Of a stretch of DNA of 49,440 nt, positions 19,974 to 28,309 are shown one piece after another. A program made the position numbers and the translations under genes. Each line of letters starts with the position of its first letter. Position 1 is the stretch's first letter. The notes beneath the pieces are model-generated. The model was not told the DNA's origin. It made no database searches and was given only the letters and a program-made list of their open reading frames with translations. This DNA is from an uncultured Collinsella sp. (GTDB lineage: Bacteria > Actinomycetota > Coriobacteriia > Coriobacteriales > Coriobacteriaceae), in NCBI GenBank assembly GCA_958415525.1, contig CATYZE010000019.1, positions 1 to 49,440 of the forward strand, read 5' to 3'.

Positions 19974-20390
19974 ATGAACATCGATATCGTCCTTTTTGCA
20001 GGCCGCATCGTCCTGGTCGCCCTGCTCTATATCTTCCTGTTCGCCGTCATGAAGACCGGCGTGGGGCTTGTGCGCGGACAGCGCCGCGACTCGGCTATCT
20101 GGACGATCGATGTGGACAAGGGTCCGCGCGGTATCCGCGGCATCCACGTAGATATGCTCGGCCCCGTCATCGTCGGTCGCTCGCCATCTTCGGACATCTG
20201 CATCAACGAACCATTCGTCTCGGCCTCGCATGCGCGCTTTTCGCTGCAGGGCCCGGCGCTCATCATCGAGGACCTCAACTCGCTTAACGGCACGCTCGTC
20301 AACGGCCGCCAGCTCGTGGAGCCCGCAACGCTGCGCGAGGGCGACGAAGTCCAGATTGGCGACGTGGTCATGAAGGTGAACCGTCGATGA
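19974..20390 (+). CDS. fhaB: FhaB-like membrane-anchored FHA protein
   Basis: A 138-residue protein. One N-terminal membrane helix (about 4-24, VLFAGRIVLVALLYIFLFAV) is followed by a cytoplasmic FHA domain: VIVGRSPSSDICINEPFVSA, SHARFSLQG and LIIEDLNSLNGTLVNG. This is the FhaB (FipA) arrangement; in mycobacteria that protein joins FtsZ and FtsQ and is phosphorylated by PknA. It begins six bases after fhaA stops and overlaps the phosphatase gene by four bases. Confidence 0.93.
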   Translation: MNIDIVLFAGRIVLVALLYIFLFAVMKTGVGLVRGQRRDSAIWTIDVDKGPRGIRGIHVDMLGPVIVGRSPSSDICINEPFVSASHARFSLQGPALIIEDLNSLNGTLVNGRQLVEPATLREGDEVQIGDVVMKVNRR

Positions 20391-22321
20391 TCGACGAGGA
20401 GAACAAGTCCGCGACTATGACCGAGGCACCGGCTGCTGCCGCAGCTACGCCGGCCCACGCCGCTCCGGTGGACTCCGCGCCCGTGGAGCCCGAAGACACC
20501 GTGTTCTCCCTGCCTCTTTCGCATGTAACGCATGATTATTCGACCCTCGCCGATGACGAGGGCGCAGAGGATGCCGCGGCAGCACCCATCGGAGCGCATG
20601 CTGCCGAGCAGTCCGCAGCACCCGAGACAACGCCGGCGCCGGCCCACTTTGCCGAACCTGTCGCCACGGCAATCAACGAGAGCGCCGCGGTGTTTGAGGC
20701 ACCCGAGCCCGCCGCGCCGGCGTTTCCCATAGCCCCGGCATCCGAGGTTGCGCCCGCGTCTACGCCGGCGCCCGAGGCAGGGCCATCCCCCGAGGACGGC
20801 CTTGCACCCAAGACCCCGCAGCCTGCGCCCGCAAGCGAGTCCGATGCCGTGGCCGAGCCCGCCGCCCAGTCGCAAAGCACGCCCGCGCCGTCGCACTTTG
20901 CGACGCCCGAGCCTATAGACGTCAGCCCGCAAGACGACGAGTCGACCGCCCGCGCGTCCGAGGAGCCCGGCTCCCCGGACACCGGCGATTCCGAATCAAG
21001 CGCCGAGACCGACACCGTCTCTCCCGGTGACACAGCCGAGATCGACGTTGCCGCCGTTGAGGCCAAGCTCAAAGACCCCGGCTCGACCATGAGCTTTGAG
21101 CCCCTGACCGAAGAGCGCATCGAGACCGACTCGACCTATGATGCCGGCACCACCACGCAACTCATGTGGGGCGCCCGCTCCGACGTTGGCTGTGTACGCC
21201 CGCACAATGAGGATTCCTACCTGGTGCAGTCGCCGCTCTTTTGCGTATGCGACGGCATGGGCGGTCACGCCGCCGGCGAGGTAGCCTCTTCCATCGCCGT
21301 CGAGACTATTGCCAAGACGGCCCCGCAGTCCGCCGACGCAGCACGCCTGGCCGCAGCCGTCGAGGCAGCCAACGCCGCCGTAATCGAGGCGGCCCTGAAC
21401 GGCCTGGGCAAGCCCGGCATGGGCTGCACAGCCACTTGCGCCTATATCGAAAACGACACGCTCGCCATCGCCCACGTGGGTGACTCTCGCGCCTACCTGC
21501 TCCACGAGGGCACGCTCATCCGCGTGACCCGCGATCACTCCTACGTGGAGGAGCTCGTGGACGCCGGCGAGATTACGGCAGACGAGGCTCGCGTCCACCC
21601 CAACCGTTCGGTCATCACCCGTGCGCTGGGCTCGGACCCCGCCATGTATGCCGACCACTTCACTCTGCATATCGAGGAAGGCGACCGCCTGATCCTGTGC
21701 TCCGACGGCCTTTCGAGCATGATTCCCGATAGCGATATCGAGAACATCGCCACGCAGTCCTCAACCGCGCAAATCTGCGTCGACAACCTAGTGGACGCGG
21801 CGCTTGCCGCCGGCGGCCATGACAACGTGACCGTAGTAGTCGTTGACCTGGTTGACGATGGCGTTATGCGCGAGGCGCAACGCGTGCGTCGCCGCAACGT
21901 CACCATCGGCGTCGTCTTGGGTCTCGTCTTGGTGTTGGCGGCTGCCATCTGGGCATACGCAGGCGTTACCGGCTCGTACTACCTGGGAACCCACCAGGGC
22001 AATGTCGCAGTCTGGCGCGGCATACCCGGCAAGCCGCTCGGACTCAAGCTCCACTGGCTCGAGAGCGAAACCAGCATCAAGCTGTCCGACCTGCCCGAAG
22101 ACACGCAAAACCGCCTCAAGGCGGGCATTACGCAAACAAGTGTCGACGATGCGCAGGACACGATATCCAAGTACCGCCACCAGATCGACGAGGAGCAAAC
22201 CCGCCAGGTGATCGACGCGCAAACGATTCGCGACAACACCAATCAGGGATCGACCTCCGAATCAGATTCCGAGAAAACCGCCGAACAGTCCGCCGAGGCC
22301 GAAGCCTCCGAAAAGAACTAG
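20387..22321 (+). CDS. pstP: PP2C-family Ser/Thr phosphatase (PstP-like) with long N-terminal extension
   Basis: A 644-residue protein. Residues 1-255 are an Ala/Pro/Glu/Ser-rich disordered extension. The PP2C domain starts near 260 with ARSDVGCVRPHNEDSYL and shows VCDGMGGHAAGEVAS, GCTATCAYIE, IAHVGDSRAYLL, LCSDGLSSMI and GHDNVTVVVV, the metal-binding Asp and Gly residues of the family. One membrane helix lies near 505-527, and the last 115 residues are outside the cell. It should reverse the kinases of this cluster. Typical PstP proteins have about 500 residues and no such N-terminal extension; an internal start cannot be excluded, although the ATG at 20387 has the usual four-base overlap with fhaB. 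Confidence 0.93.
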   Translation: MIDEENKSATMTEAPAAAAATPAHAAPVDSAPVEPEDTVFSLPLSHVTHDYSTLADDEGAEDAAAAPIGAHAAEQSAAPETTPAPAHFAEPVATAINESAAVFEAPEPAAPAFPIAPASEVAPASTPAPEAGPSPEDGLAPKTPQPAPASESDAVAEPAAQSQSTPAPSHFATPEPIDVSPQDDESTARASEEPGSPDTGDSESSAETDTVSPGDTAEIDVAAVEAKLKDPGSTMSFEPLTEERIETDSTYDAGTTTQLMWGARSDVGCVRPHNEDSYLVQSPLFCVCDGMGGHAAGEVASSIAVETIAKTAPQSADAARLAAAVEAANAAVIEAALNGLGKPGMGCTATCAYIENDTLAIAHVGDSRAYLLHEGTLIRVTRDHSYVEELVDAGEITADEARVHPNRSVITRALGSDPAMYADHFTLHIEEGDRLILCSDGLSSMIPDSDIENIATQSSTAQICVDNLVDAALAAGGHDNVTVVVVDLVDDGVMREAQRVRRRNVTIGVVLGLVLVLAAAIWAYAGVTGSYYLGTHQGNVAVWRGIPGKPLGLKLHWLESETSIKLSDLPEDTQNRLKAGITQTSVDDAQDTISKYRHQIDEEQTRQVIDAQTIRDNTNQGSTSESDSEKTAEQSAEAEASEKN

Positions 22322-22337
22322 AAAGGGAGTGCCGCTT

Positions 22338-25208
22338 ATGAGTCGCCGCAACACCGAGCTGCTCTTGCTCATCGCCTCGGCGTTCCCCGTCATCCTGCTG
22401 TATGCGATGTACGTCCTCACCGCGGGCGCTGCCATCTCCTTTGAGACGCTCGCCGTACCGATCGGCCTCTTTGCCGCCTTTGCCGCGGCCCACATTGCCG
22501 TGCGCATCTTGGCGCCCGGTGCCGACCCCGCTATCCTGCCCATTGTCTTTGTGCTTTCGGGCATCGGCATCACGTTCGTGACGCGTCTCGCCCCCGCTCT
22601 CGCCATCTCACAGCTCATCATCCTGTTTGTCTCGGTGGCGCTGATGGTGGGAACGCTCGCGTTGGTTAAGAACCTCGACGTAGTCATGCGCTACAAGTAC
22701 ACCTTTGGCATTATCGGCATCATTCTGCTGATGCTGCCTATCTTTATCGGCACCACGATCTCGGGCTCCAAGCTGTGGATTCGCATCGCAGGCTTTACCA
22801 TCCAGCCCGGCGAGTTCGCCAAGGTCTTTATCGTGCTGTTCCTGGCCGGGTACCTGGCCGAGAACCGCGAGCTGCTCTCCATCTCCAACCGCAAGATCCT
22901 GGGCTTTAAGATCCCTCGCCTGCGACTGCTGCTGCCGCTGTTTGCCGTGTGGGGCGTGTGCCTGCTCGTCGTCGTCTTCGAACGCGATCTGGGTTCGGCT
23001 GTTCTGTTCTACACCATCTTCTTGCTGATGCTCTACGTTGCCACGGGACGATTCTCGTATGTCGTTATCGGCCTTGCGCTCTTGGCCGTTGGAGCCGTGG
23101 GCGCCTACAAGTTCCTGTCTCACGTTCAGGTGCGTTTCCAGGTTTGGGTCGATCCGTTTAAGGACGCCCAGGGCCAGGGCTACCAGATCGTCCAGTCGCT
23201 CTTCTCGCTTGCCGATGGCGGTCTGGTCGGTGTTGGTATCGGCAACGGCATGGCCAACAACATCCCTGTCGTCGAGTCCGACTTTATCTTCTCGGCCATC
23301 GGCGAGGAGATGGGCCTTTTGGGCGGCGGCGCCGTGCTCATCCTGTTTATGCTCTTTGCCGTGCGTGGCCTCACCACGGCCGCCCGCGCTAAATCCGACC
23401 TCGCAGCCTTTAGTGCCACGGGCCTTACGGCCGCCATCAGCTTCCAGGCCTTTTTGATCGTGGGCGGCGTTACCCGCCTGATCCCGCTGACCGGCGTCAC
23501 CCTGCCCTTTATGAGCCAGGGCGGTTCCTCGCTGCTGGCAAGCTTTATCATCGTCGCGCTCCTGCTGCGCGCCGGTGACGAAGCGACCGGACGCGAGGCC
23601 GAGCTTACCGGCACCGGCACCATGGCCGCCATCACCGATGATCAGGTCGCATCTGCCGCCGCCCCGACGGGCACGCGCTTTGCCACCTCGTCTTCATACG
23701 GCAGCGGCAGCCATTCCGTCGGCTCGCGCATGCGCCGTCGCCTGCTCGACACGCCTGAATCCGGTGTGCTCGGCCGCGTTGCGCTCGCCAACCGTCTAAC
23801 CCGTGCGGTGCTCGCCTTTACGGCGCTGTTCGCCATCCTTATCGGCAACCTCACCTATGTCCAGGTCATCAAGGCCAAGGACTATCAGGACATGCCGACC
23901 AACAACCACACCATCGCCCGCTCCAAGTACATCCAGCGCGGCTCCATCATCACGTCCGATGGCGTGACGCTGGCCGAGTCGCTGCAGCAGGAGGACGGCA
24001 CCTACGTACGCTCCTACCCCAACGGTAACCTGGCAGCGCACGTGGTTGGCTACGTGAGCCAGCAGTATGGCACCACAGCCATCGAGAGCGTCATGAACGA
24101 CACGCTCACCGGCTCTAAGGATTACTCCAGCTGGAACAACGCCATCGCGTCGCTCGCGGGCCAGACCCAGCCGGGCAACACCGCCAAGCTCACCATTGAC
24201 TCGCGTATCCAGACGGCGGCCGAGCAGGCGCTCAAGGGCTTTAAGGGCGCTGTAGTGGTCATCGATCCGCGTACCGGCGCGGTGCTCGCATGTGCCAGCT
24301 CGCCCACCTACGACAACACCAACATCGACGCCCTGCTGCAGGCGGGCGGCGGCGAGGACGGCTCTATGTACAATCGCGCCATGGACGCGCTGTACACGCC
24401 GGGCTCCACGTTTAAGGTCGTTACGCTTTCCGCGGCACTCGAGACCGGTACCGCCAGCCTTACCAGCACCTACCAGGCGCCCGGCTCCATGGACATCGGC
24501 AACGCACCGGTCACCAACTATGCCAACGAGAGCTACGGCACCATCAGCCTGCAGCAGGCCTTTGCCGTGTCCTCCAACGTCGTCTTTGGCCAGGTGGCAA
24601 ACGAAGTTGGCGCAAACACGCTCGTGCAGTTTGCCAACGCCTTTGGCTACGGCCAAAAGCTCGGCCAGGACCTGACCTCCACGGCCTCCATCATGGCCGA
24701 CCCGTCGCTCATGACCGAGTGGGAGACCGCCTGGGCCGGCGCCGGCCAGCCTGTCGGCATGGACCACACGCCCGGCCCGCAGACCACCGTCATGCAAAAC
24801 GCCGTAATTGCCGCCGCCATCGCTAACAGTGGCGTGGTCATGGACCCATACTTTGTAGCCCAGGTACTCGCCCCGGACGGAACCGTGGTCAAGACCACGC
24901 AGTCCCGCTCGCTGGGTCAGGCCGTCAGCTCCGCCACGGCCGACCAGGTCAAGCAGGCCATGCTTGCCGTCGTCCAGTCCGGCACCGGCACCGATGCCCA
25001 GGTCCCCGGCGTCAAGGTCGCCGGCAAGACCGGCTCGGCCGAGATCGGCGGCACCAACGTCAACTCGATGTTCGTTGGCTTTGCACCTTACGATTCACCC
25101 ACGGTCGCCATCTCGGTGGCCTTGGAGGATTACGACAAACACGACGTCAAGGCGGCCAAGATTGCCGGCATCGTCCTGACCGCGGCGCTCGCCGCACAGG
25201 GAGCGTGA
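22338..25208 (+). CDS. SEDS glycosyltransferase fused to class B penicillin-binding protein
   Basis: A 956-residue single open frame. Residues 1-420 are a FtsW/RodA-type (SEDS) polytopic protein with about ten membrane segments, including FERDLGSAV and the loop VVESDFIFSAIGEEMGLLGG. After a linker and another membrane helix near 485-505 comes a class B PBP domain. Its active-site motifs are all present: STFK (Ser690), SSN (745-747) and KTG (897-899). Normally rodA and pbpA are adjacent separate genes in this operon; here one protein should carry both glycan polymerase and transpeptidase. No stop or frameshift separates the parts. The ATG at 22338 follows AAAGGGAG. It is next to the phosphatase and the PASTA kinase that would control it. 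Confidence 0.93.
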   Translation: MSRRNTELLLLIASAFPVILLYAMYVLTAGAAISFETLAVPIGLFAAFAAAHIAVRILAPGADPAILPIVFVLSGIGITFVTRLAPALAISQLIILFVSVALMVGTLALVKNLDVVMRYKYTFGIIGIILLMLPIFIGTTISGSKLWIRIAGFTIQPGEFAKVFIVLFLAGYLAENRELLSISNRKILGFKIPRLRLLLPLFAVWGVCLLVVVFERDLGSAVLFYTIFLLMLYVATGRFSYVVIGLALLAVGAVGAYKFLSHVQVRFQVWVDPFKDAQGQGYQIVQSLFSLADGGLVGVGIGNGMANNIPVVESDFIFSAIGEEMGLLGGGAVLILFMLFAVRGLTTAARAKSDLAAFSATGLTAAISFQAFLIVGGVTRLIPLTGVTLPFMSQGGSSLLASFIIVALLLRAGDEATGREAELTGTGTMAAITDDQVASAAAPTGTRFATSSSYGSGSHSVGSRMRRRLLDTPESGVLGRVALANRLTRAVLAFTALFAILIGNLTYVQVIKAKDYQDMPTNNHTIARSKYIQRGSIITSDGVTLAESLQQEDGTYVRSYPNGNLAAHVVGYVSQQYGTTAIESVMNDTLTGSKDYSSWNNAIASLAGQTQPGNTAKLTIDSRIQTAAEQALKGFKGAVVVIDPRTGAVLACASSPTYDNTNIDALLQAGGGEDGSMYNRAMDALYTPGSTFKVVTLSAALETGTASLTSTYQAPGSMDIGNAPVTNYANESYGTISLQQAFAVSSNVVFGQVANEVGANTLVQFANAFGYGQKLGQDLTSTASIMADPSLMTEWETAWAGAGQPVGMDHTPGPQTTVMQNAVIAAAIANSGVVMDPYFVAQVLAPDGTVVKTTQSRSLGQAVSSATADQVKQAMLAVVQSGTGTDAQVPGVKVAGKTGSAEIGGTNVNSMFVGFAPYDSPTVAISVALEDYDKHDVKAAKIAGIVLTAALAAQGA

Positions 25209-25340
25209 TGCCCATGATCAAATCGGACACCCGAGGCGCGCCGCGGCCGAAGAGTTAGCGGCAACGCGCCACACGGCCCCAGCGGCCACATCGTAGGTAC
25301 TACACACATCGTTGAGCGAATAGTTATGTTAGGAGCAGGA

Positions 25341-27290
25341 ATGGAACAGAGGGTCCTCGGGGGAAGATACCTCCTCAAGGATAAGGTGGGGACAGGCGGC
25401 ATGGCGACCGTCTACCGTGCACAGGACCAGGTCCTCGACCGCACGGTTGCTGTCAAGATCATGCTGCCGCAGTATGCTGGCGACGCAACCTTCGCCGCAC
25501 GCTTTAAGCAGGAGGCCCAGGCAGCAGCCGGTCTCTCCTCCCCCTATATCGTGGGCGTCTACGATTGGGGCAAGGACGGCGACACCTATTACATCGTCAT
25601 GGAGTACCTGCGCGGCACCGACCTTAAGAGCGGCATCAAGAGCCACGGCGCCCTCGACCCCAAGAAGGTCGCCCAGATCGGCTCGCAGATCAGCTCTGCA
25701 CTTTCGGTCGCCCACAAGCACGAGATCATCCACCGCGACATTAAGCCGCAGAACATCATGGTGCTGCCCGACGGCAACATCAAGGTGATGGACTTTGGCA
25801 TCGCGCGCGCCAAGAACAGCCACCTCACGCAAGACAACAACGTGCTGGGAACCGCCCACTACGTCAGCCCCGAGCAGACCCGTGGTCAGGACCTCGGCCC
25901 CACCTCGGATATCTACTCGCTGGGCGTCGTGATGTACGAGTGCGCCACCGGCCGCGTGCCCTTTGACGGTGATGACGCCATCTCGGTCGCGCTCAAGCAG
26001 GTCAACGAGCTGCCTATTCCGCCGAGCCAGATCAACTCCGGTGTCGACGCCGACCTCGAGCGCATCATCCTCAAGTGCATGGAGAAGGACCCGGCAAACC
26101 GCTTCCAGACCGCCGACGAGCTTCGTCAGGTGCTCAACAGCTACCTGTCGGGCCGTGCCGTCAACATCTCGGAGCCCACGCGCATCATCGGTGCCCCCGG
26201 CGAGCTGGGCGCCACCAAGACTCGCGAGCTTTCCGATCAGACGCGCGCCATGGTGCGTCCCGTCTCGGGCGTGAGCGGCCAGAATACCGCCCGTAGCTCG
26301 GTTTCGGGCTCAACCGGCTCCTACGAGGTCGAAAAGCCCAAATCCAACAAGAACAAGATTATCGCCGCCGTGGTGGCAGCCGTTGCCGTCATCGGCATCG
26401 TGGTGGCCTTTGCCACAGGACTCTTTGGCGGCGAGCAGGTCACCGTGCCCGATGTGCTGGGCAAGGACCAGCAGACTGCCGTCGAGCTGATCAAGGAAGC
26501 CGGCCTCGAGGTCGGCACCATCGACCAAAGCTACAACGACGATGTCGACGAGGGCAAGGTCGCCGAGCAGACGCCCAACGGCAACACCAAGAAGGCCAAG
26601 GGCACTAAGGTGAACCTGGTAATCTCCAAGGGCCCCAAGCCCTCCGAGAAGGTTGAGGTTCCCCCGCTTGTCGGCCTGACCAAGGACCAGGCAGAAGCCG
26701 CGCTGGCAAGCGTTGGCCTGAAGGGCAACGCCTCCGAGGAGGCCAACGAGGCCGATGAGGGCCAGGTCTTTGAGCAGGGCACCGAAGCCGGTAAGGAAGT
26801 CGCGAAGGGCACGACCATCTCGTACAAGGTCTCGAGCGGCCCGGATACCACGTCCGTCCCCGATCTGACCGACATGACCGAGGCCCAGGCGCGCAACGCC
26901 CTCGATATGGCAGGCTTTGGCGTCGACGTGAGCTACCAGGAGAACGACTCAGTTACCGAGGGAACCGTGATCAGCTGGAACCCCAGCGGTAAGCAGAAGC
27001 CCGGCGCCACGATTACCGTCGTCATTGCCAAGAAGTCCGGCAAGGCCAGCGTTCCGGGTAACCTGTACGGCAAGAGCATCTCCGCCGCCGTCACCGCGCT
27101 CAACAACGCCGGGTTCTACAACATCGCGTTCTGCGACCAGAACGGCAACCCCGTGAGCGGCAACGAAAACGCCACCGTTACGGGCGTCTCCCCCACCGGC
27201 AAGCAGTCCACCGACAACACGATTACGCTGACGGTTTCGATTTCTGGCTCTGGTACTGATTCAGGCGACGATTCCGGTACGACCAACTAG
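25341..27290 (+). CDS. pknB: PASTA-domain Ser/Thr protein kinase (PknB-like)
   Basis: A 649-residue membrane kinase. The kinase domain (about 8-270) has VGTGGMATVYRA, VAVKIM, IIHRDIKPQNIMV near 130 and VMDFGIARA. A juxtamembrane linker leads to a single membrane helix near 338-358 (IIAAVVAAVAVIGIVVAFAT). Four extracellular PASTA-like repeats follow, beginning VTVPDVLG, VEVPPLVG, TSVPDLTD and ASVPGNLYG, so the fourth is less regular. PASTA domains bind muropeptides or lipid II. The ATG at 25341 follows AGGAG; the in-frame ATG at 25326 lies before that site. The gene closes the operon, and a strong terminator follows at 27343. Confidence 0.95.
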   Translation: MEQRVLGGRYLLKDKVGTGGMATVYRAQDQVLDRTVAVKIMLPQYAGDATFAARFKQEAQAAAGLSSPYIVGVYDWGKDGDTYYIVMEYLRGTDLKSGIKSHGALDPKKVAQIGSQISSALSVAHKHEIIHRDIKPQNIMVLPDGNIKVMDFGIARAKNSHLTQDNNVLGTAHYVSPEQTRGQDLGPTSDIYSLGVVMYECATGRVPFDGDDAISVALKQVNELPIPPSQINSGVDADLERIILKCMEKDPANRFQTADELRQVLNSYLSGRAVNISEPTRIIGAPGELGATKTRELSDQTRAMVRPVSGVSGQNTARSSVSGSTGSYEVEKPKSNKNKIIAAVVAAVAVIGIVVAFATGLFGGEQVTVPDVLGKDQQTAVELIKEAGLEVGTIDQSYNDDVDEGKVAEQTPNGNTKKAKGTKVNLVISKGPKPSEKVEVPPLVGLTKDQAEAALASVGLKGNASEEANEADEGQVFEQGTEAGKEVAKGTTISYKVSSGPDTTSVPDLTDMTEAQARNALDMAGFGVDVSYQENDSVTEGTVISWNPSGKQKPGATITVVIAKKSGKASVPGNLYGKSISAAVTALNNAGFYNIAFCDQNGNPVSGNENATVTGVSPTGKQSTDNTITLTVSISGSGTDSGDDSGTTN

Positions 27291-27342
27291 TCATCAAGAC
27301 GTTGCCCACAGCGGCTGCTGACGCAAATACATTCGCTCAATT

Positions 27343-27373
27343 GCGCCCGTTTGCTCCCCCTGCAAACGGGCGC
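27343..27373 (+). terminator. Intrinsic terminator of the pknB operon
   Basis: GCGCCCGTTTG (27343-27353) pairs perfectly with CAAACGGGCGC (27363-27373), followed by TTTCTTC. It lies about 50 bases after the pknB stop. Confidence 0.85.
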
Positions 27374-27407
27374 TTTCTTCATCTGAAGTAGCGAAAACCA
27401 CGGCATA

Positions 27408-27483
27408 CCTTTAAACCAGAAGAGTCCGGCACCGTGGTGGTACCGGGCTCGGCAAATCTCTGGTGCCCCCGGGCGGATTCGAA
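27408..27483 (-). repeat. Partial duplicate of the tRNA-Arg 3' end and its terminator
   Basis: This 76-bp stretch repeats 27536-27611 at an offset of 128 bp with three substitutions. Read on the minus strand it holds only the T-arm/acceptor 3' part of the tRNA (ending CCA) and the AGCCCGG...CCGGGCT-type terminator hairpin; the 5' half of the tRNA is missing. Between the copies, GCGGGTGTCGACGG at 27510-27523 is an inverted copy of tRNA sequence at 27612-27625. This is the pattern of an old integration site or decayed tRNA duplication. Confidence 0.75.
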
Positions 27484-27550
27484 AACTCCCCCCGCGGGGA
27501 AATGAGTGACGCGGGTGTCGACGGCCCGAATCCGGCCTTTAGACCAGAAG

Positions 27551-27577
27551 AGCCCGGCACCGTGGTGGTACCGGGCT
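27551..27577 (-). terminator. tRNA-Arg terminator hairpin
   Basis: AGCCCGG pairs with CCGGGCT around CACCGTGGTGGTA, just downstream of the tRNA on the minus strand; CTTCTGGTCT follows. A copy with one base change lies in the partial duplicate at about 27423-27449. Confidence 0.65.
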
Positions 27578-27588
27578 CGGCAATTCTC

Positions 27589-27664
27589 TGGTGCCCCCGG
27601 GCGGATTCGAACCGTCGACACCCGCTTTAGGAGAGCGGTGCTCTATCCCCTGAGCTACGGAGGC
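27589..27664 (-). tRNA. trnR: tRNA-Arg (anticodon CCT)
   Basis: A 76-nt cloverleaf on the minus strand. The acceptor stem GCCTCCG pairs with CGGGGGC (one T-G pair), the D-arm has AGCTCAGGGGATAGAGC, and the anticodon arm is CCGCT-CTCCTAA-AGCGG with anticodon CCT, which reads the arginine codon AGG. The T-loop is GGTTCGAATCC, and CCA is encoded. AGG is uncommon in the native genes here but common in the IS110 transposase. Confidence 0.96.
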
Positions 27665-27674
27665 ATGTTGTATT

Positions 27675-27680
27675 AGTGTA
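27675..27680 (-). promoter_or_regulatory. -10 box of the tRNA-Arg promoter
   Basis: On the minus strand TGCTACACT precedes the tRNA by about ten bases; TACACT is at 27680-27675. The -35 is weak. The same extended -10 occurs at 17018. Confidence 0.5.
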
Positions 27681-27736
27681 GCAGATTTGCGCCACCACCA
27701 TGCAGCGCATAGCCGCTCTTCGAGATAGTCATCTGC

Positions 27737-27783
27737 GACGTTCTTTCAATGACTACTTATTTAAGAACGTCCCCAATGACTAC
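27737..27783. repeat. GAACGTCCCC-core hairpin after the DUF956 gene
   Basis: GACGTTCTT (27737-27745) pairs with AAGAACGTC (27763-27771); CAATGACTAC occurs twice, at 27747-27756 and 27774-27783. Related copies lie at 31394-31443 and 48011-48045. It ends eight bases from the stop of the DUF956 gene and lacks a T-tract. Confidence 0.75.
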
Positions 27784-27790
27784 CCAACGA

Positions 27791-28189
27791 CTAGTTGCCT
27801 TTGTGGAAGAGGTTTTTGATAACGGAGGGGATGCTCTTGGCGCCCTTGGCCGTCACATCGATAAAGTCAGGCGAACGCACGAGCTTATCCTCGTCAACGT
27901 ACTTGCGGACCGCACGAAGCGTCTCTTTGTCGTCGCGCGTCGAAAACGTAAAGTGACCATTGTCCTTGGTGAAGATGGCAAAACGCGTAATCTTCTTGGT
28001 GCCGCGCAAAACCTCAGCGGCAATATAGTCGACCTCATCCCACGGGATCTGAATAAAATCCTCGGGATTGCGCTCGTTATAGTACTCAAACGCCTTATTG
28101 CCCACCATTACGTTACCGTGACTGGTAAGCCCCATCAGGCAGGTTGCCGGCGTTGCCAGATCGACCGTGCTGTTCTGAGATTGCGCCAT
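27791..28189 (-). CDS. manO: ManO-like PTS accessory protein (DUF956)
   Basis: A 132-residue protein of the DUF956 family, which is regularly encoded with mannose-family PTS genes and may modulate the operon. Recognisable parts: CLMGLTSHGNVMVGNKAFEYYN, FIQIPWDEVDYIAAEVL and ITRFAIFTKDNGHFTFSTRD. The C-terminus is HKGN. I start at MAQSQNS (28189), after GGAGGGCGAGG; the longer frame to 28240 would run through the terminator hairpin at 28218-28253. It is the last gene downstream of manXYZ on the same strand and probably gets only part of the operon transcript. Confidence 0.88.
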   Translation of the reverse strand: MAQSQNSTVDLATPATCLMGLTSHGNVMVGNKAFEYYNERNPEDFIQIPWDEVDYIAAEVLRGTKKITRFAIFTKDNGHFTFSTRDDKETLRAVRKYVDEDKLVRSPDFIDVTAKGAKSIPSVIKNLFHKGN

Positions 28190-28217
28190 GCGCGCCTCGC
28201 CCTCCAAATAAAACAAT

Positions 28218-28253
28218 CGGACCGCATCCAGTGTACCCACCGGGTGCGGTCCG
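28218..28253 (-). terminator. Terminator/attenuator between manZ and manO
   Basis: CGGACCGCATCC (28218-28229) pairs with GGGTGCGGTCCG (28242-28253) with one mismatch. On the minus strand it is followed by ATTGTTTTATTT. It probably lowers transcription into the DUF956 gene. Confidence 0.7.
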
Positions 28254-28309
28254 TTTCAATGGCTCAAAAGCCCTTGCCTAGCAATTCTCGGTCTTAAGCC
28301 GAAACGTGC

